Source: Chitinophagales bacterium (GTDB lineage: Bacteria; Bacteroidota; Bacteroidia; Chitinophagales; Chitinophagaceae). Taken from it: 7,864 bases of DNA. The translations under genes and the position numbers were made by a program. Shown one piece after another: positions 6,313 through 7,864 of the stretch; within the stretch, counting starts at the first letter, position 1, and the number at the start of each line of letters is the position of its first letter. The notes under the pieces were generated by a model. The model saw only the letters and a program-made list of their open reading frames with translations, was not told where the DNA came from and made no database searches. Location of the stretch: positions 1 to 7,864 of the forward strand of contig JAATGW010000664.1 of assembly GCA_015654495.1 (NCBI GenBank), in the 5' to 3' direction.

Positions 6313-6366
6313 CCAGAAGTTCATTCTCCCTATTTTGAAGGATATAACCTTTTTAATTTTAATGTT

Positions 6367-6714
6367 ATGGCTCAGGAAAAAACTATCATCCCATTAGACC
6401 TTAAAAAATTGCAGGACGAATCAAAAGCCTATCAAACCGAGGTGATTGATAAAATCGGAACATCTGTAGATATGTTCAGAGCAATGTCCATCCCCATTGA
6501 AGACATCAACGAGCTGGTTAGCGAAGCCGGAACTATTAGCGAATGCAAATTCCTCCGGATATACAGCGGTGTCGGAGAGGGAAAACAAACTTTGTATGTC
6601 CTGCCCGTCGATGGCAATTTTCTGCCCATCCTCAGCGCAAATGTGGCAATTGTTGGTTTGCTTCCTTGTCCTCCAAGACCGGGCTGTGATAATGACCTTG
6701 TGCTAAATCCATAA
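6367..6714 (+). CDS. Small cytosolic protein with a Cys-Pro-Pro tail, function unknown
   Basis: I do not firmly recognise this 115-residue protein. It has no signal peptide or membrane segment. The first half (about residues 8-55) is charged and likely helical (DLKKLQDESKAYQTEVIDKI, then MSIPIEDINELVSEAG). The second half is strand-like (KFLRIYSGVGEGKQTLYVLPVDGNFLPIL, about 61-89) and ends in the unusual tail LLPCPPRPGCDN (about 98-109), with two cysteines six residues apart. I recall small Bacteroidota proteins with a similar layout (helix, a TLVLVGVD-like strand, then a PCPPxC end), but this is memory only. It is the first gene of a tight unit: the membrane protein begins 9 bases after its stop, and the histidine kinase follows. 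Confidence 0.75.
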   Translation: MAQEKTIIPLDLKKLQDESKAYQTEVIDKIGTSVDMFRAMSIPIEDINELVSEAGTISECKFLRIYSGVGEGKQTLYVLPVDGNFLPILSANVAIVGLLPCPPRPGCDNDLVLNP

Positions 6715-6723
6715 ATTCCTTTC

Positions 6724-7386
6724 ATGGTTGAATTCCTGGTCGACTGGTGGCTGGAAATCATAAATTTTTTTCTCCTCGTTGCTGCCATTACAATATTCGT
6801 CTATAAAAAATTGTACTGGCAGAAAAATTTTATTTTCATAGGAATGACTTTGATAATTACATTAGTTATCGAAGTCATTTCTACTTTCTATAGCGTTAAC
6901 CGTGAAAACAACCTCGCCCTGTATCATCTTCTTTATCCTGTACAACTGTTACTGATCTCTTTTCACTTTAAGAATATTATAGATAGTAAAAAAACCAGAA
7001 AGCTGATAGTCTTCCTGGTACCAGCAATTGTGCTTGCAATGATTCTTTCGACTTATGCGTTCAGTGCATATCGTAATTTTCCTTCATTTCACCTCATACC
7101 GAAAAATGTAATTCTCATTCTGCTTTCTTTATCATATTTTAAAGAATTACTACATTCGGAAATGGATGTCCGTTTACAGACGGACCCGCAGTTCTGGGTG
7201 GTGTCGGGGATACTGATTTGTTCTCTTTCGAGCCTCGTAGTAGAGGGTTGTATGAGTTATGTGATAAAGAATAATAAATCTTTGTCGGAGCAACTGTTTT
7301 ATGTCACATTGTTTATTAGCTATCTGTTTTACACATTTATAATCATTTCATTCAGTCTGGTTAAAAATTGGAAAGTGTCGCCATAA
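6724..7386 (+). CDS. Seven-helix membrane protein upstream of a histidine kinase
   Basis: This 220-residue protein is almost entirely hydrophobic. I count seven probable membrane helices at about residues 10-27, 36-55, 63-81, 92-112, 126-143, 156-175 and 190-213, separated by short polar loops with Lys/Arg (for example HFKNIIDSKKTRK after helix 3). There is no enzyme motif I can recognise and no signal peptide beyond the first helix. It lies 9 bases after the small protein gene and overlaps the histidine kinase start by 19 bases, which implies co-translation. Because the kinase itself has only one membrane helix and no sensor domain, this protein is a good candidate for a separate sensing subunit; that is inference from context. 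It could instead be an unrelated transporter-like or structural membrane protein. Confidence 0.82.
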   Translation: MVEFLVDWWLEIINFFLLVAAITIFVYKKLYWQKNFIFIGMTLIITLVIEVISTFYSVNRENNLALYHLLYPVQLLLISFHFKNIIDSKKTRKLIVFLVPAIVLAMILSTYAFSAYRNFPSFHLIPKNVILILLSLSYFKELLHSEMDVRLQTDPQFWVVSGILICSLSSLVVEGCMSYVIKNNKSLSEQLFYVTLFISYLFYTFIIISFSLVKNWKVSP

Positions 7387-7864
7387 CAATTCTTGCAGCA
7401 ACAATCATCATGCTACTTGGTGGACTGTTTATAGTGAGTTTTATTTTTACTTACCAGAAAAGAAAAGTCAAAACGGCACAGGAAATCTACATGCTGAAAG
7501 AATCTTTCAATCGAACACTTCTTGAATCGCAACTGGAAATCCAGGAACAGACCCTGAAAAATATGTCGCAGGAAATTCATGATAATATCGGGCAGGCGCT
7601 CAGTCTCGCAAAGCTCAATCTTTTCACCATTGATCCCTCGGTTCCGGAAAACCTGATAACAAAATTAGAAAATACAAAAATGCTGGTCAGCCAGGCAATC
7701 AGGGATCTGAGGGACCTTAGCCATAGTATGAATACAGATTTTGTTGAAGAAAAAGGCCTTGTACAATCAATCAGATATGAATTGGAAATGATCAGCAAGG
7801 CGAGTAGACTTGAAACTCATTTCGACATTTCCGGTACAGTGTTCCGGTTCGACAAGAAACTAGA
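7368..7864 (+). CDS. Sensor histidine kinase of the HisKA_3 (DegS/NarX) type, 3' end outside window
   Basis: The first 165 codons are visible. One membrane helix (about residues 5-29) is followed by KRK, a helical coiled-coil-like linker (about 36-65), and the phosphoacceptor helix with H71 in SQEIHDNIGQALSLAKLNL, the HisKA_3 H-box. A second DHp helix carries VSQAIRDLRDLSHSMN. The ATP-binding HATPase domain should follow beyond the window. By family it autophosphorylates on His and passes the phosphate to a NarL/FixJ-type regulator. The start I prefer is TTG at 7368, overlapping the upstream gene by 19 bases, because an in-frame stop at 7362-7364 excludes anything earlier and the alternative ATG at 7410 would cut off half the membrane helix. 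No periplasmic or PAS sensor domain is present. Confidence 0.88.
   Translation, partial: MESVAITILAATIIMLLGGLFIVSFIFTYQKRKVKTAQEIYMLKESFNRTLLESQLEIQEQTLKNMSQEIHDNIGQALSLAKLNLFTIDPSVPENLITKLENTKMLVSQAIRDLRDLSHSMNTDFVEEKGLVQSIRYELEMISKASRLETHFDISGTVFRFDKKL

Noticed and set aside
6432..6788. 118-codon minus-strand frame opposite the small Cys-tail gene
   Set aside because: It is antisense to a gene whose frame, spacing and operon position are much better supported, and shows no domain pattern.

Overview
The window looks like a chromosomal stretch from a member of the Bacteroidota, most likely of the Chitinophagaceae or a related sphingobacterial group. This rests on low GC, the TAnnTTTG-type promoter box upstream of the first genes, the lack of clear Shine-Dalgarno sites, the protein families (stand-alone four helix bundle protein, secreted alpha/beta hydrolase, M20 hydrolase with a signal peptide, short DegS/NarX-like histidine kinase) and the short tandem and palindromic repeats between genes. 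No organism can be named from the sequence alone.

Layout. Positions 1-521 hold no gene but contain a GGGATGRC tandem repeat and a 159-bp element with inverted-repeat arms built on GGCAGTA. Next comes a type II toxin-antitoxin pair, higB (522-827) and higA (855-1217). A second, shorter copy of the inverted-repeat element (1247-1335) follows. A minus-strand four helix bundle gene (1342-1662) appears frameshifted near its N-terminus in a run of six A. Positions 1663-2313 are gene-free and carry a third, reversed and more diverged copy of the element (one clear arm at 2196-2229). A TPR-like protein (2314-2745) starts the next block.

From 2746 to 6124 are three unrelated-looking genes on the plus strand: a zinc-independent MDR oxidoreductase, a secreted M20 metallo-hydrolase and a secreted alpha/beta hydrolase. 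The hydrolase has one in-frame stop and is probably a pseudogene. The boundaries before, between and after the first two genes each carry a block of a 7-bp repeat (consensus ACGTTRA), partly palindromic; two of these blocks supply the stop codon of the gene they follow.

The last block (6367-7864) is a tight three-gene plus-strand unit: a 115-residue cytosolic protein with a Cys-Pro-Pro tail, a seven-helix membrane protein, and a histidine kinase that overlaps it and runs off the window. The kinase has one membrane helix and no visible sensor domain, so the membrane protein is a reasonable candidate for its sensing partner. This unit, the two repeat families and the two disrupted genes are the parts most worth following up. 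I found no CRISPR array, transposase, tRNA or rRNA.
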